DNA of 58,934 bases. Source: Xanthomonas hortorum pv. cynarae. GTDB lineage: Bacteria > Pseudomonadota > Gammaproteobacteria > Xanthomonadales > Xanthomonadaceae. Where the stretch lies: positions 1 to 58,934 of the forward strand of contig NZ_MDFM01000030.1 of NCBI RefSeq assembly GCF_002939985.1. Reading direction: 5' to 3'. Positions 39,048 to 51,456 of this stretch are shown in pieces. The translations under genes and the position numbers were made by a program. Below the pieces are notes generated by a model. That model had not been told where the DNA came from. It did no database searches and worked only from the letters and a program-made list of their open reading frames with translations. How positions within the stretch are numbered: the stretch's first letter is position 1; each line of letters opens with the position of its first letter.

Positions 39048-39992
39048 ATGGCGTTGAAGAAAGTTGTAATCAAATCTCGGCAAACCCGGACCCAGCGTGT
39101 GGTCCGACAGTTCCAGGGCTTCGCCGCAGATCGACCGATGGTAGTCCTCGGCGCGGTGTTGGGCTTGGGGATGTTGATCGGCGTCGGTGCCAGCACCGCC
39201 ACCGGCATGGTGACCAATTCCGCGCTGCAGGCCAAGGTCGCGCAGCAGCAGGTGGAGCTGGCCCAGGCGCAGCGCGCCTCGCAGGCGCAGGTCAATGCAC
39301 TGGCCGCACGCATGGGCGAGCTGCAGGCCCAGGCCACCCGCCTCAATGCCTTGGGCGAGCGGCTGACCGAAATGGGCAAGTTGAAGGACGGCGAGTTCGA
39401 CTTCGACGCGCCGGTCGGCGTCGGCGGCGGCGATGAGCCGGTCAGCGACATGCCGGTCGAATCGCTCAAGGAGACCCTAGGGCAAGTCGAACAGCAGTTC
39501 TCCGCCTCCGGCCAGCAACTGAACGTGCTTGCCTCGCTGATGTTCGATCATCAGCTCGAGCAGAATTCGGTGCCTTCGCGGATGCCGATCCGCAATACCT
39601 ACATCACCTCGGGCTTCGGCGGCCGCGCCGATCCGTTCGACGGTGGTTCGGCCTTCCACAAGGGTGTGGACTTCCATGCCAACGTGGGCGACCCGGTGAT
39701 GTCGGTCGCCGATGGCGTGGTCAGCTATGCCGGCGTGCGCGGCGGCTATGGCAACGTGGTGGAAGTGGATCATGGCAATGGCTACGTGACCCGCTATGCA
39801 CATAACTCGCGGCTGGTGGTGAAGGTGGGCGATCTGGTGCGCGCCGGCCAGCAGGTGGCCAGGGCCGGTTCCAGCGGCCGTTCCACCGGCGCACACGTGC
39901 ATTTCGAAGTGTGGGCGGACGGGCGGGTGGTCAATCCGCGCAAGTTCCTGGGCGATACCAACACGCCGGTAGGACGTCGCGGGCGCGGTTGA
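39048..39992 (+). CDS. M23 family metallopeptidase (peptidoglycan endopeptidase)
   Basis: A 314-residue envelope protein: cytoplasmic basic start, a membrane helix at about 31-50, a coiled-coil (about 55-110), then a LytM domain with zinc ligands His204 and Asp208 (HKGVDF) and the HVHFE motif (His283/His285). All catalytic residues are present, so it is likely an active wall endopeptidase rather than an EnvC-type activator. The start codon is back-to-back with dciA, so its promoter must lie within dciA. Confidence 0.9.
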   Translation: MALKKVVIKSRQTRTQRVVRQFQGFAADRPMVVLGAVLGLGMLIGVGASTATGMVTNSALQAKVAQQQVELAQAQRASQAQVNALAARMGELQAQATRLNALGERLTEMGKLKDGEFDFDAPVGVGGGDEPVSDMPVESLKETLGQVEQQFSASGQQLNVLASLMFDHQLEQNSVPSRMPIRNTYITSGFGGRADPFDGGSAFHKGVDFHANVGDPVMSVADGVVSYAGVRGGYGNVVEVDHGNGYVTRYAHNSRLVVKVGDLVRAGQQVARAGSSGRSTGAHVHFEVWADGRVVNPRKFLGDTNTPVGRRGRG

Positions 39993-40147
39993 CGAAGGCG
40001 CGCTCAGCGCTTGATTCGTGAAGGCCCGCCCCAAGCTACAATAGGGTGTTGCCATCGACAGGGCGCAGTGCGCCCTGTTTCGTTTACGGCGGCCGGGTCT
40101 TGGGGACCGGCGTCGGTCAAACCGTTCCTTTTCAACCGGTTTCTTCA

Positions 40148-42868
<2,721 letters not shown>

Positions 42869-42886
<18 letters not shown>

Positions 42887-42955
42887 GCTGAGTTGACCGT
42901 GGTGCAGCCCGTGGAGCGGGCTGCACACCTAGCATCCGCTGTGCGGATGCTAGGT
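42869..42955 (+). terminator. Three consecutive hairpins at the secA end
   Basis: Hairpin 1 spans the stop codon: 14-bp arms 42869-42882 and 42888-42901. Hairpin 2: 10-bp arms 42902-42911 and 42917-42926. Hairpin 3: 13-bp arms 42927-42939 and 42943-42955. All are perfect and directly adjacent, but no T run follows, so they may stabilise the mRNA end or act with Rho rather than terminate intrinsically. Confidence 0.65.
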
Positions 42956-43276
42956 GCACGGTATTCCTCCGATTCCCGCGCCTTTGGCGCGCTCCCTTAC
43001 CAAGGGGGCTCTACTGACGGAGGGGATTCGTGGGGCTTGTTGAGAAGCGGGAATTGTTTGAACAGCGGGATTGAATGTCGGAGGCTGCGTGCAAGGCCTG
43101 TCTCCCGATTCCGTTTGCGTTTGGCGAACTTCCTACCAAGAGCCTTGTTTGCAGAGTCGGTAGGCGTTTGTCTGGAAAGCATGGCTTAAGGGCGAGGAGG
43201 GCACGCTTGGCGGGCTCTACCCCGGTGAGCGTCAGCGCGGCGTATGCTCATTCCACGTCCTGCGTGGAGTGCGGTC
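42956..43276. other. Intergenic stretch without recognised gene
   Basis: Frames here are short and have no family-like sequence. No repeat or RNA gene was recognised; it presumably holds the promoter of the downstream VOC gene. Confidence 0.5.
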
Positions 43277-43642
43277 ATGTCGCTGTCCAGCCAGCAACTG
43301 AAGGTGTTCGTGCCTGCGCGCGACTACGCGTTGTCGCAGCGGTTCTATCGCGCGCTGGGCTTCGTGCAGGAAGACGAAGTAGGCAACGTGACCTGCTTCC
43401 GGCATGGCACGCATTGCGCGTTTTTGTTGCAGGATTTCTATCTGCGCGAGCTGGCCGAGAATCTGATGCTGCACTTGTGGGTGGACGACGCGGATGGCTG
43501 GTGGCAGCACGTGCACGACACCGGGCTGGCCGAGCAGTTCGGGGTGACCTGCAGTGCGCCGGAAGATCGACCATGGGGCGCACGCGATTTCACCTTGCAC
43601 GATCCCAGCGGAGTGCTCTGGCGCATCGGGCATCCGCTGTAG
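43277..43642 (+). CDS. VOC family (glyoxalase/bleomycin resistance-like) protein
   Basis: A 121-residue single-domain protein with the beta-alpha-beta-beta-beta layout of the vicinal-oxygen-chelate family: LKVFVPARDYALSQRFYRALGF at the start and RDFTLHDPSGVLWRIGHP at the end. The substrate is unknown. ATG 43277 begins the conserved sequence; its stop is at the edge of a heptamer element that separates it from the Nudix gene. Confidence 0.85.
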   Translation: MSLSSQQLKVFVPARDYALSQRFYRALGFVQEDEVGNVTCFRHGTHCAFLLQDFYLRELAENLMLHLWVDDADGWWQHVHDTGLAEQFGVTCSAPEDRPWGARDFTLHDPSGVLWRIGHPL

Positions 43643-43735
43643 GGCCGGGATTTGAGATCGGGATTAGGGATTGGCAGAAGCACATATGCTGCGCTTTGAC
43701 CAATCCCGAATCCCCAATCCCCAATCCCCGCCCTC
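43642..43735. repeat. Heptamer palindromic element between VOC and Nudix genes
   Basis: Left arm 43642-43674 opens GGGCCGGGATTTG and continues GGGATTA/GGGATTG; the centre is CAGAAGCACATATGCTGCGC; the right arm 43701-43734 has CCAATCCC/CCAATCC units ending in CCCCGCCC. The arms pair well, and the left end mirrors the GGCC right end of other copies. Confidence 0.9.
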
Positions 43736-43778
43736 AAGCGATTGCACTGAACCGCTCACTCGCGGCACTCTTGTGCCC

Positions 43779-44726
43779 ATGCCAGATTCTCTAAGATCCA
43801 TCCACGTCGTTGCCGGCGTGATCACCGACGCCCGCGGCCGCATCCTGCTGACCCGCCGTACCGAAACCCGCGACATGCCCGGCCTGTGGGAGTTTCCGGG
43901 CGGCAAGCGCGAACCTGGCGAAACCTCCGAACAGGCACTGGTGCGCGAACTCAATGAAGAGCTCGGTATCGAGGCGCAGGTGGGCGAGTGGCTGATGGAT
44001 GTGCCGCATTTGTACCCGGACAAGCGGCTGCGTCTGGAAGTTCGCCACATCACCGCATGGAAAGGCAGCCCGCGCGGGCGCGAAGGCCAGGCGATGACCT
44101 GGGTGGCCGCAGACAAGCTGACCCGCTATTCGATGCCGCCGGCCGACGTGCCGGTGGTCGGTGCGCTGCGCCAGCCCGACCGCTATCTGATCACGCCCGA
44201 ACCGGATGACGAGATGCTGTGGCTGGAAGGTCTGGAGCGTGCGCTGCAAGAGGGCGTTACGCGTATCCAGTTGCGCGCGCGGCAGGCCGAGCCCGCGCGC
44301 TGGCAGGCATTGCTGCAACAGGTGATGCGCGTGCGTGGTCGTGCGCGCGCGCAGCTGCTGCTCAATCGCGACATCGCGCTGGCCGGCGAACTCGGCATCG
44401 GTGTGCATCTGGGATCTGAGCAATTGGCCGCACTGCAACAGCGCCCGCTGCCTGCCGAACAGCTGGTTGCCGCCTCGTGCCACGGATTGGAAGATCTGCA
44501 TCACGCACAGCGCCTGGGCTGCGATTTTGCGGTACTGGGTCCGGTGCAGACGACGACCTCGCATCCGGGTGCGGCACCGTTGGGATGGGACGGTTTCGAA
44601 ACCTTGCGCGAGCAGGTCTCGCTACCGATCTACGCACTCGGCGGCATGCAGATCGACGACCTGCGTGAAGCACGCTCGCATGGCGCGCAAGGCATTGCGG
44701 CAATTCGCTCGCTCTGGCCGCAGTGA
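43779..44726 (+). CDS. mutT: Nudix (MutT) hydrolase fused to ThiE-like domain
   Basis: The N-terminal half is an 8-oxo-dGTP-type Nudix enzyme: VVAGVITDARGRILLTRR and the Nudix box GGKREPGETSEQALVREL with NEELGI. The C-terminal half (about 145-315) resembles thiamine monophosphate synthase (GVTRIQLRAR, LLLNRDIALA, GCDFAVLGPVQTT, YALGGM). This fusion is standard in Pseudomonas and Xanthomonas MutT. ATG 43779 is used; an upstream extension reads heptamer sequence. Total 315 residues; GTGA overlap with the next gene. Confidence 0.92.
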   Translation: MPDSLRSIHVVAGVITDARGRILLTRRTETRDMPGLWEFPGGKREPGETSEQALVRELNEELGIEAQVGEWLMDVPHLYPDKRLRLEVRHITAWKGSPRGREGQAMTWVAADKLTRYSMPPADVPVVGALRQPDRYLITPEPDDEMLWLEGLERALQEGVTRIQLRARQAEPARWQALLQQVMRVRGRARAQLLLNRDIALAGELGIGVHLGSEQLAALQQRPLPAEQLVAASCHGLEDLHHAQRLGCDFAVLGPVQTTTSHPGAAPLGWDGFETLREQVSLPIYALGGMQIDDLREARSHGAQGIAAIRSLWPQ

Positions 44727-45241
44727 TTGCTCCGTCGGCGACCCTGGTGGTGTTCGGCGGATTGCCGGGCGTCGGCAAGAGTTCCATTGCGCAGCTGCTG
44801 CTCACGCACTGCAATGCGATGTATCTACGCATCGACACCATCGAGCAAGCGCTGCGCGACAGCGGTGCACTCGCCCACGACGTCGGGCCAGCCGGCTATC
44901 TGATTGCCTACGCCATTGCAGAGGCGAATCTGCGCCAACGCCAGGTGGTGGTTGCCGATAGCGTCAATCCCTTGCCGGTCACCCGCGAGGCATGGCGTGG
45001 CGTGGCGCGTCGCACACAAAGCCACCTGCTGGAGATCGAAGTGGTGTGCAGCGATCGCGACGTTCATCGGCAGCGCGTGGAATCGCGGCATAGCGAAATC
45101 CCCGGACTGCGCGCGCCGGACTGGTCTTCCGTACTCGCGCATGACTATGTGGCCTGGACCGAGCCGCATTGGGTGATCGACAGCGCTGTGCTGAGTGTGG
45201 AGCAGTCGGTCGCAGAGATCATGCGTCGGCTTGCTGTTTAG
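44723..45241 (+). CDS. P-loop kinase/ATPase (AAA_33-like)
   Basis: A 172-residue protein with Walker A GGLPGVGKSSIA, YLRIDTIEQALR and VVVADSVNPLPVTREAW, a pattern of small-molecule kinases related to gluconate or chloramphenicol kinases. A later stretch RQRVESRHSEIPGL resembles the lid region. The substrate is unknown. GTG 44723 overlaps the mutT stop, so the two are probably co-translated. Confidence 0.85.
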   Translation: MIAPSATLVVFGGLPGVGKSSIAQLLLTHCNAMYLRIDTIEQALRDSGALAHDVGPAGYLIAYAIAEANLRQRQVVVADSVNPLPVTREAWRGVARRTQSHLLEIEVVCSDRDVHRQRVESRHSEIPGLRAPDWSSVLAHDYVAWTEPHWVIDSAVLSVEQSVAEIMRRLAV

Positions 45242-45466
45242 TTTGAAGACGCCTAGTAAGCAGTTTTACTGCTGGCGTATTCACCGCGCGCAACATGCAA
45301 TGCACCGGTGTCGGTCTCGCAGGAGAGAAATTCAATCGCGCATTCAATCTGGGTACATCGCGCGTCTGTGCATAAGAGAAAACCTACGTCACTGTCAGGC
45401 GCATCCCTACGCGGCACTAAGTGGCTTGCTCTAGGTCCTGACGCGATAGCCATCTACCTTGGTGAA

Positions 45467-45497
45467 CCCGCGTCGCCTGCGACACGCGGGGATTTTT
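45467..45497 (+). terminator. Terminator-like hairpin before the autotransporter gene
   Basis: CCCGCGTCGC (45467-45476) pairs with GCGACACGCGGG (45479-45490; two-base bulge), followed by GATTTTT. It is 225 bases after the kinase gene and 68 bases before the autotransporter start, so it could end the upstream transcript or act as an attenuator. The rest of 45242-45564 holds no gene. Confidence 0.6.
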
Positions 45498-45564
45498 CAA
45501 CGCGCCCCGGCGTTCCGCGCAACGCGGCGTCATCGTGCCCTTGATCAACATCCAATGGAGCTTC

Positions 45565-48500
45565 ATGAACAGGATTTATCGCCTGGTGCTTAATCGCGCC
45601 ACCGGCTCGATGCAGGTTGCATCCGAACTGGCCACATCCCACGGTTCTTCCGCCCGCGCCACCGGCAGCGTCAGCCATCGTTCGCCGCTGACCACGGCGA
45701 TGCTGGTTGCGCTCGGCCTGCTCGCAGCGCCTTCTGCGTTTGCCGCCGTCTTCGATTTCAACAGCGATGACACCATCACCAGCTCGCGGGTGTACGCCGA
45801 TGGCTTCCGCGTTGGCCCGAACGGCACCGTGGTGGTCGATGTCAGCGGCACCGCCGTGGTCACCTCCGACGAGGACGTCTCGCTGGGCAGCACCGCAGCC
45901 GGTAACGGCACCCTGCGCCTGACTGGCCCGGGCGCGCGCCTGGCCATCAATAGCGGGTTCTGGGACCTGCTCGTGGGCGATGCCGGCATCGGCAACATGA
46001 CACTGCAGGGCGGCAGCCAGGCCACCACGGCGGGCTTGATGACCTTGGGCAACCAGCAGGGCAGTACCGGCAATGTGCTGGTCACTGGCGCCGGGTCGGC
46101 ACTCACAGCACGCAATATCCGTGTCGGCCGCGGAGGCACCGGCACCATGGAGATCACCAATGGCGGCACCGTCACGACGACACGCCCCTATTCGGTTGTC
46201 AATGACTACGGCATGAGCCTCGGTGACGGCACCAATGGCGCCGGTACGGTCAATATCAGCAATGGCGGTACTCTGGCTATCACCGACAATTTCTTGTTGG
46301 TCGGCATGGTCCGCGACGGCACCCTCAACATCGGCAACGGCGGCACGGTCAACGCCGACCGAGGTGTGCATCTGGGCGGCACCCTCATCAGCCTCAGCAA
46401 CAACGGCACCAGCAACGGCACCGTGAACGTGGCCGATGGCGGTGAGCTCAATACGGCAGAGCTGATCCTTGGTGTACATAGCGATTCCAGCGGCGTGGTA
46501 ACCGTGACCGGCACAGGCAGGATCAACGCAGACACGGTCTCGGTCGGCTCCAACGGCGACGGAAGTCTGACCCTGTCCGGCGGCGCTGTGCTCCTCGCAA
46601 CCACCGACGTGCTCGCCGAGCGCCCCAACGGCATCAGCGACAACTTCGGCCAGACCGGCCGTATCGTGGTCAGCGGAGCCGGTTCGGCGATCGAAGCCCC
46701 GCGCGTGGATGTCAGCAATGAGCTGCTGGTCGAAGGCGGTGCGGCGATCCGTTCGACCACGGCCACCATCAAGGATTCCTACGCCAATACGCGGACCAAC
46801 GCGACGCTTACCGGTGCTGGTTCGAACTGGACCAATAGCGGTGCGATGCGGGCCTTCACCAACTTCGAGGTGCTCGGCGGCGCTGTCGTCAGTACCGATA
46901 CCTTGAACATCTCCGGCGGCCTGAACTCCTCGACGTTTGCGCCCCGGCTTGAGCACGATCAGGTTCGCGTCAGTGGTGCAGGATCAGCGATCGTTGCCGC
47001 CAACGGCGTCACCGTTGGAGGCACTGTGTTCGAACCCTACGGCGTGCTAAGCGCCAGCAGCGGTGGCCGCATCGATGGCGGTAGCGGGATTACGCTGGGT
47101 ACTGCCGGTTATCTGGTCTTAGGTGGTGGCATGGATCAGTGGTCGCTTGTCACGACTGCGCCGACCTGGCGCGCTGCCGAAGCGGCAGGCGAATTGTCCG
47201 CTTCACCGATCCTGATGCAGGCCAACTCCGGCGGCTTGGTGTTCAACCACACCGGCGATGCCACCTTGTCAAATACCATCAGCAGCGTGCCGAGCGGCAA
47301 TTCGTGGGTCAGCGGCCAATTGCTACAGCTATTCGGCAACACTCGCCTGGATGGCAACCTGACTGCATTCGGCGGTGAAATCAACGTCACCGGCGGCACC
47401 TTGGAGATCAATTCGGATCTCTACACTGGCCAGGGCTATACGGATCCCGGCGAGGCATTTCCTCAGGAGATCCTGGTCTCAGGTGGCACCCTGGTGCTCA
47501 ATGGCACGTCCGGTTTTCAGCAGCAGGTCACCCTGGGTAACACCGTCGAGACCATCCGTAGCTCGACTGCAGTAATTACCGGCGAGGGGATCCTGGCCGG
47601 CAACGCCAGGCTCGGTAGTACCGCTTTGGGCAATGGCGGGACTTTGTCGCCAGGGCGGAACGGCGTCGGCACGATGGCCTTCGATGGCGACCTGTACTTC
47701 GCTGCAAATAACGGGCTCGGCGCCGCGATTACCGGCACTTCGTTCTACGACGTCGACGTGCTCGGCAATGGTCAGAGCGATCGGCTGGTCGTTGCAGGCA
47801 GGGCCTACTTCGGCCGTACCTCGGGCCTGACCAACATCGCCGATGCCGCCCTGCGCGTGACCGCTCTTGACCCCGCCGTCAGTTATCAGAATGGCCAGAC
47901 CTACACGATCGTCGAGGCTGCCGGTGGCGTGGTGGGTCGCTTCGACCAGGTGACTTCGCGGTCGGCCTTCCTCGATCCGAGCGTGACTTACACCGACAAC
48001 CAGGTGCAGTTGAGTATCGCAGTGAGAGATACCCCCCCACCGGTCACGCCGGTGGATCCGGTCACTCCAGTCACGCCAGTGGATCCGGTTGCCCCAGTTA
48101 CTCCGGTCGCCCCAATTACGCCGGTCGCCCCGCCGCTGGTATTTGGTGCAGTTGCGGTCAGCAGCAACCAGCGCGCCACCGCCGCCGCGCTGAACACCCT
48201 GCAGCAGTCCGGCGCAGCACTGGCGCTCTACAACGGCCTGTTGATGATGGACGCCGACACTGCCCGTGCGGCCTTCGACGATCTCTCCGGCGAAATCCAC
48301 GCCAGCAACCGTGCTCTGCTGTTGGAAGACCGCTTCCTGCGCGAGGGCATCAACCAGCGCCTGCGCCAGAACCGGACCATCGCCGAGGATGGCGGTGCTT
48401 CGGCCTGGGTCTCCGGCGGCGGCGCTTCCAATCGCCAGGACGGTGATGGCTCGGCTGCTCGTGCCAACCAGCATCGCGAAGGCCTGATGGCCGGTGTGGA

Positions 48501-49224
48501 CTGGTCGTTCGGGGAACGCTGGACGGTCGGCCTGGCCGCAGGCTCGGAATCGCTGCGTCAGCAGATCCATGCGCGCAACGCGTCCTCCGATGTGGATGCC
48601 GTGCACGCCGGCGTGTATGCCAGTTTTCGTGGCGATGCGGCATGGATCACCGGCGGTGCCAGCTATGCCGATTACCAGGTGGACACCGAGCGTACGGTGG
48701 GCATGGGTAGCAGCATCGCCCAGGGCCTGAATAGCCGTTACGACGCGGATGCAGTGTCTGCCTTCGCTGAAGGTGGCTGGGACTTCGAGCTGGATGCGCT
48801 CACCCTGACCCCGTACGTGGCCCTGGCATACACGCGTCTGTCCACCGATGCCGGTGTGGAGAACGGCGGTAACGCGGCACTGGCGATCGACGCCAGCAAG
48901 GACGAGGTGTGGACCACCACCGCTGGCGTGCGGGCTGCGTGGGATATCAGCGGCAGACAGCAGGATGGTGCGCGACTGGAGGCTGGGCTGGCCTGGCAAA
49001 ATGCAGGTGGCGAACTGCATGCCGATTCCCGTCACCGTTTCGTGGCCGGCAGCAACACCTTCACCGTCGATGGCGTGCCGCTGGCGCGTAACGTCGGCAT
49101 TGCCGAGCTGGGCGTGTCGATCAATACCTCCAGCAACAGTCGCTTGTCGCTGTTCGGCCAGGGTCGTGCCGGAGGTGGTCAGCGCGAGGTGGGCGCACAG
49201 TTGAACTGGACGTTCGCTTTTTAA
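45565..49224 (+). CDS. Type V autotransporter (AIDA-like) with extended signal peptide
   Basis: A 1219-residue surface protein. Residues 1-23 ([16 protein letters not shown]...) are an extended signal peptide region, followed by a conventional signal with cleavage near SAFA-60. The passenger (about 61-820) is made of Gly/Asn/Thr-rich beta-helix repeats such as [11 protein letters not shown] and [12 protein letters not shown] proline-rich linker of PVTPVDP/APVTPV units (about 825-855) leads to the C-terminal 12-strand barrel (about 935-1219), ending in WTFAF with terminal Phe. Likely an adhesin. A GGAG ribosome site precedes ATG 45565. Confidence 0.93.
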   Translation: MNRIYRLVLNRATGSMQVASELATSHGSSARATGSVSHRSPLTTAMLVALGLLAAPSAFAAVFDFNSDDTITSSRVYADGFRVGPNGTVVVDVSGTAVVTSDEDVSLGSTAAGNGTLRLTGPGARLAINSGFWDLLVGDAGIGNMTLQGGSQATTAGLMTLGNQQGSTGNVLVTGAGSALTARNIRVGRGGTGTMEITNGGTVTTTRPYSVVNDYGMSLGDGTNGAGTVNISNGGTLAITDNFLLVGMVRDGTLNIGNGGTVNADRGVHLGGTLISLSNNGTSNGTVNVADGGELNTAELILGVHSDSSGVVTVTGTGRINADTVSVGSNGDGSLTLSGGAVLLATTDVLAERPNGISDNFGQTGRIVVSGAGSAIEAPRVDVSNELLVEGGAAIRSTTATIKDSYANTRTNATLTGAGSNWTNSGAMRAFTNFEVLGGAVVSTDTLNISGGLNSSTFAPRLEHDQVRVSGAGSAIVAANGVTVGGTVFEPYGVLSASSGGRIDGGSGITLGTAGYLVLGGGMDQWSLVTTAPTWRAAEAAGELSASPILMQANSGGLVFNHTGDATLSNTISSVPSGNSWVSGQLLQLFGNTRLDGNLTAFGGEINVTGGTLEINSDLYTGQGYTDPGEAFPQEILVSGGTLVLNGTSGFQQQVTLGNTVETIRSSTAVITGEGILAGNARLGSTALGNGGTLSPGRNGVGTMAFDGDLYFAANNGLGAAITGTSFYDVDVLGNGQSDRLVVAGRAYFGRTSGLTNIADAALRVTALDPAVSYQNGQTYTIVEAAGGVVGRFDQVTSRSAFLDPSVTYTDNQVQLSIAVRDTPPPVTPVDPVTPVTPVDPVAPVTPVAPITPVAPPLVFGAVAVSSNQRATAAALNTLQQSGAALALYNGLLMMDADTARAAFDDLSGEIHASNRALLLEDRFLREGINQRLRQNRTIAEDGGASAWVSGGGASNRQDGDGSAARANQHREGLMAGVDWSFGERWTVGLAAGSESLRQQIHARNASSDVDAVHAGVYASFRGDAAWITGGASYADYQVDTERTVGMGSSIAQGLNSRYDADAVSAFAEGGWDFELDALTLTPYVALAYTRLSTDAGVENGGNAALAIDASKDEVWTTTAGVRAAWDISGRQQDGARLEAGLAWQNAGGELHADSRHRFVAGSNTFTVDGVPLARNVGIAELGVSINTSSNSRLSLFGQGRAGGGQREVGAQLNWTFAF

Positions 49225-49254
49225 GCGTCACCGGTTTGCGTTGAAACAACGCCG

Positions 49255-49276
49255 AGGGGCCCCGCGAGGGCCCTTT
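49255..49276 (+). terminator. Terminator after the autotransporter gene
   Basis: AGGGGCCC (49255-49262) pairs with GGGCCCTT (49268-49275), followed by a short T stretch. It sits 30 bases after the stop codon. Confidence 0.75.
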
Positions 49277-49359
49277 GTCGTTACAGGATGCATTTTTTCT
49301 CGCACGATCCTATCTGCTGCACCCGGCTGGCGACTCCGCAATAATTTTTTCCGGCGGCT

Positions 49360-49959
49360 CTAAAACGTCACCCAGAAGCAGTTGTACTGCCGGCGCAGGC
49401 GCAGCACGCTGCGTGCGGGCGTGCCGCTGGGGAGGTTCTGTTCCAAGCGCAGGCCCCACGGTCGTGGGCGGCTTGGAGTTGCGGGAAGCGGGGCGTCGAT
49501 GGCGCTGCCGTCCAACGATGGAGCGGCTGTGGCTGTGCTGCCGGCCTCGGCTTCCCAGGCTGGTGTCTCGCTTTGCGGATACATCGGGACGATATCCAGC
49601 AACGGGCGTTGCACGATCGCTTCCAGGCGGCTCAAGACCTGGTTGGCAGCGGCGTCGGATTGCCCGCTCCAGAGGTAGAGGCTGGAGAGCCGGTTGACGT
49701 CGCGGCTGTCCACCGCCAGTTGCAGCAATGACACCAGTTCGCTCAGTCGACGCGGGCAGCCGTAGCGATACAGGCCGGTGTTGCCCTGCGTGCGGGTGGC
49801 CGGTGGCGGACGCGCAGCGGCGCCGACGTCTTCGCAGCGGCGGTCGGTGAACATGGTCTGCGCATCCGGCGTGACGCAGCGGCGGATCTCCTGCGCCTGC
49901 ACGCGCATGGCGGAGCCAAGGCAGAACAACAGCAACAAAGGCAGCAGGAGGCGATGCAT
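49360..49959 (-). CDS. Secreted DUF4124-like protein
   Basis: A 199-residue protein with a signal peptide (MHRLLLPLLLLFCLGSAMRVQAQ) and then IRRCVTPDAQTMFTDRRCE, which resembles the short DUF4124 domain with its paired Cys. The middle has alpha-helical sequence (ELVSLLQLAVDSRDVNRLSSLYLW). Four Cys in the mature protein suggest disulfides. Function is unknown. The frame extends upstream but the signal peptide fixes the start at 49959. Confidence 0.75.
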   Translation of the reverse strand: MHRLLLPLLLLFCLGSAMRVQAQEIRRCVTPDAQTMFTDRRCEDVGAAARPPPATRTQGNTGLYRYGCPRRLSELVSLLQLAVDSRDVNRLSSLYLWSGQSDAAANQVLSRLEAIVQRPLLDIVPMYPQSETPAWEAEAGSTATAAPSLDGSAIDAPLPATPSRPRPWGLRLEQNLPSGTPARSVLRLRRQYNCFWVTF

Positions 49960-50160
49960 CAGCGCAGCGTAGCGGGGGGCGTGTGAGCTGGCGAGATACG
50001 TGCGCGCGCAGACGTGCATGCGATACCGGCCGGTCACGCGTTCAACCTCGGCAGCACGCGTGCGCATCAGGGCCTGCGCGTCGGTGTGGGACGTGCTGTG
50101 GTTGTGATGCAAGGCCGGCCAAACGCGCGCCAGCAGCGCACGCGCGCGCAAACCCCGCAC

Positions 50161-50988
50161 TCAGCGCCCGATCAGCTGCAACACCTGCGTGGTCGGCTTG
50201 GCCAGGTTGAGCGTGTAGAAGTGCAGGGCCGGCGCGCCGCCGGCGATCAGGCGTTCGCATACCGTGGCCACCACTTCCGCACCGAAGGCGCGCACCGCAT
50301 CGGCATCGTCGCCGTAGGACTGCATCTTCTTGCCGATCCAGCGCGGAATCTCCGCACCGCATTGCTCGGAAAAACGCCGCAGCTGCGAGAAATTGGAGAT
50401 CGGCATGATGCCGGGGATGATCGGGATCTCCACGCCCATGCGCTGCACCGTGTCGCGGAAATGAAAGTACGCGTCGGCGTTGTAGAAGTACTGGGTGATC
50501 GCCGCATCGGCGCCGGCATCCACCTTGGCCTTGAAGTAACGCAGATCGCTCAGCGCATCGGTCGCCTGCGGATGGGTTTCCGGGTACGCACCGACTTCGA
50601 TACGGAACGCATCGCCGTGTTCGGCGCGGATGAAGGCAATCAGGTCCGAGGCATAGCGCAGGTCGCCCGGATGGCCCATGCCCGAAGGCAGATCGCCGCG
50701 CAGCGCGACGATGCGGGTGCAGCCGATCGCGCGATAGAGTTTGAGCAGTTCGCGGATTTCCTGGCGGCTGCCGCCGACGCAGGACAGATGCGGGGCGGCT
50801 TCGAAGCCATGCTTCTGCTTGAGGTGACGCACCGTCTCGGAGGTGTAGCTGAGCGTGGAGCCGCCGGCACCGAAGGTGCACGACACGTATTCCGGCGCGT
50901 AGCCCTTCAACCTGGCCGCGGTGCGGTCCAGCTGCGCGCGCTGGTCGTCGGTCTTGGGCGGGTAAAATTCGAAACTGAGATGCGTCAT
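50161..50988 (-). CDS. metF: MetF, 5,10-methylenetetrahydrofolate reductase
   Basis: A 275-residue flavoenzyme that produces 5-methyl-THF for methionine synthesis. SFEFYPPKTDDQ at the N-terminus includes the catalytic Glu; VSCTFGAGGS, RIVALRGDLPSG and ITQYFYNADAYFHF are family motifs. ATG 50988 starts the conserved sequence (MTHLSFEFYPPKT). A long imperfect palindrome lies 30 bases upstream, a likely operator. Confidence 0.96.
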   Translation of the reverse strand: MTHLSFEFYPPKTDDQRAQLDRTAARLKGYAPEYVSCTFGAGGSTLSYTSETVRHLKQKHGFEAAPHLSCVGGSRQEIRELLKLYRAIGCTRIVALRGDLPSGMGHPGDLRYASDLIAFIRAEHGDAFRIEVGAYPETHPQATDALSDLRYFKAKVDAGADAAITQYFYNADAYFHFRDTVQRMGVEIPIIPGIMPISNFSQLRRFSEQCGAEIPRWIGKKMQSYGDDADAVRAFGAEVVATVCERLIAGGAPALHFYTLNLAKPTTQVLQLIGR

Positions 50989-51018
50989 CGCGGCGGGTCC
51001 GGCAGAGCGTGCGGGCAT

Positions 51019-51048
51019 AATATCGCTTCATCGCGATGAATGAATATT
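51019..51048. promoter_or_regulatory. Candidate operator between metF and the divergent small gene
   Basis: AATATCGCTTCATC (51019-51032) is mirrored by GATGAATGAATATT (51035-51048) with a 2-base centre; 11 of 14 positions per arm are symmetric, and the inner 14 bases TTCATCGCGATGAA are a perfect palindrome. Its position upstream of metF suggests a methionine-pathway regulator, possibly the ArsR-family SahR, but I cannot confirm the motif. Confidence 0.5.
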
Positions 51049-51078
51049 TGGTTGCGGGCGCCCCGATCGGAGCGCAAC

Positions 51079-51315
51079 ATGCAAGAAGAGGAAATGGATG
51101 TCATCTCCGAATCGTTGGGCCGCATCTGGGTCGCGCTGGCGCGCAGCGTCGGCGACCTGGCGCTCGCCCTGGCCGAGCAGCCCGGTGTGGATGGCGACAA
51201 GTTGCTGAGCGACTTCGCTGCACGCCTGCCGTCCGGGCAGGACGACGGCACCTCGAAGGTGTTCGAGGCGATTCGCCAGTACATCGACCAGGGCGTCGCT
51301 CCCAGCGAGGAGTGA
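51079..51315 (+). CDS. Small hypothetical protein
   Basis: A 78-residue acidic protein (MQEEEMDVISESLGRIW...) that looks helical with a repeated Leu/Ala core (ALARSVGDLALALAEQ) and no membrane segment strong enough to call. I recognise no family. ATG 51079 has GGAGC eight bases before; an in-frame ATG at 51040 would fall inside the candidate operator. Divergent from metF. Confidence 0.6.
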   Translation: MQEEEMDVISESLGRIWVALARSVGDLALALAEQPGVDGDKLLSDFAARLPSGQDDGTSKVFEAIRQYIDQGVAPSEE

Positions 51316-51456
51316 TGCGTGCCACGCGCGTCTGCGTCGGTGCAGGCGCGCGTGGCGATTCATGTGGTCTAGCGCTGCGCAGCATCGCTGCCCACCTGCG
51401 CCAAACGTTGACGCCTGCATGCCTACACTGGGCGCCATTTCTATGGAGCGCCTTGC

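Noticed and set aside
43671..43778. Upstream extension of the Nudix gene
   Set aside because: It translates the right arm of a heptamer element and precedes the conserved Nudix start.
50014..51039. Plus-strand frame opposite metF
   Set aside because: Shadow of metF; composition and lack of motifs argue against coding.
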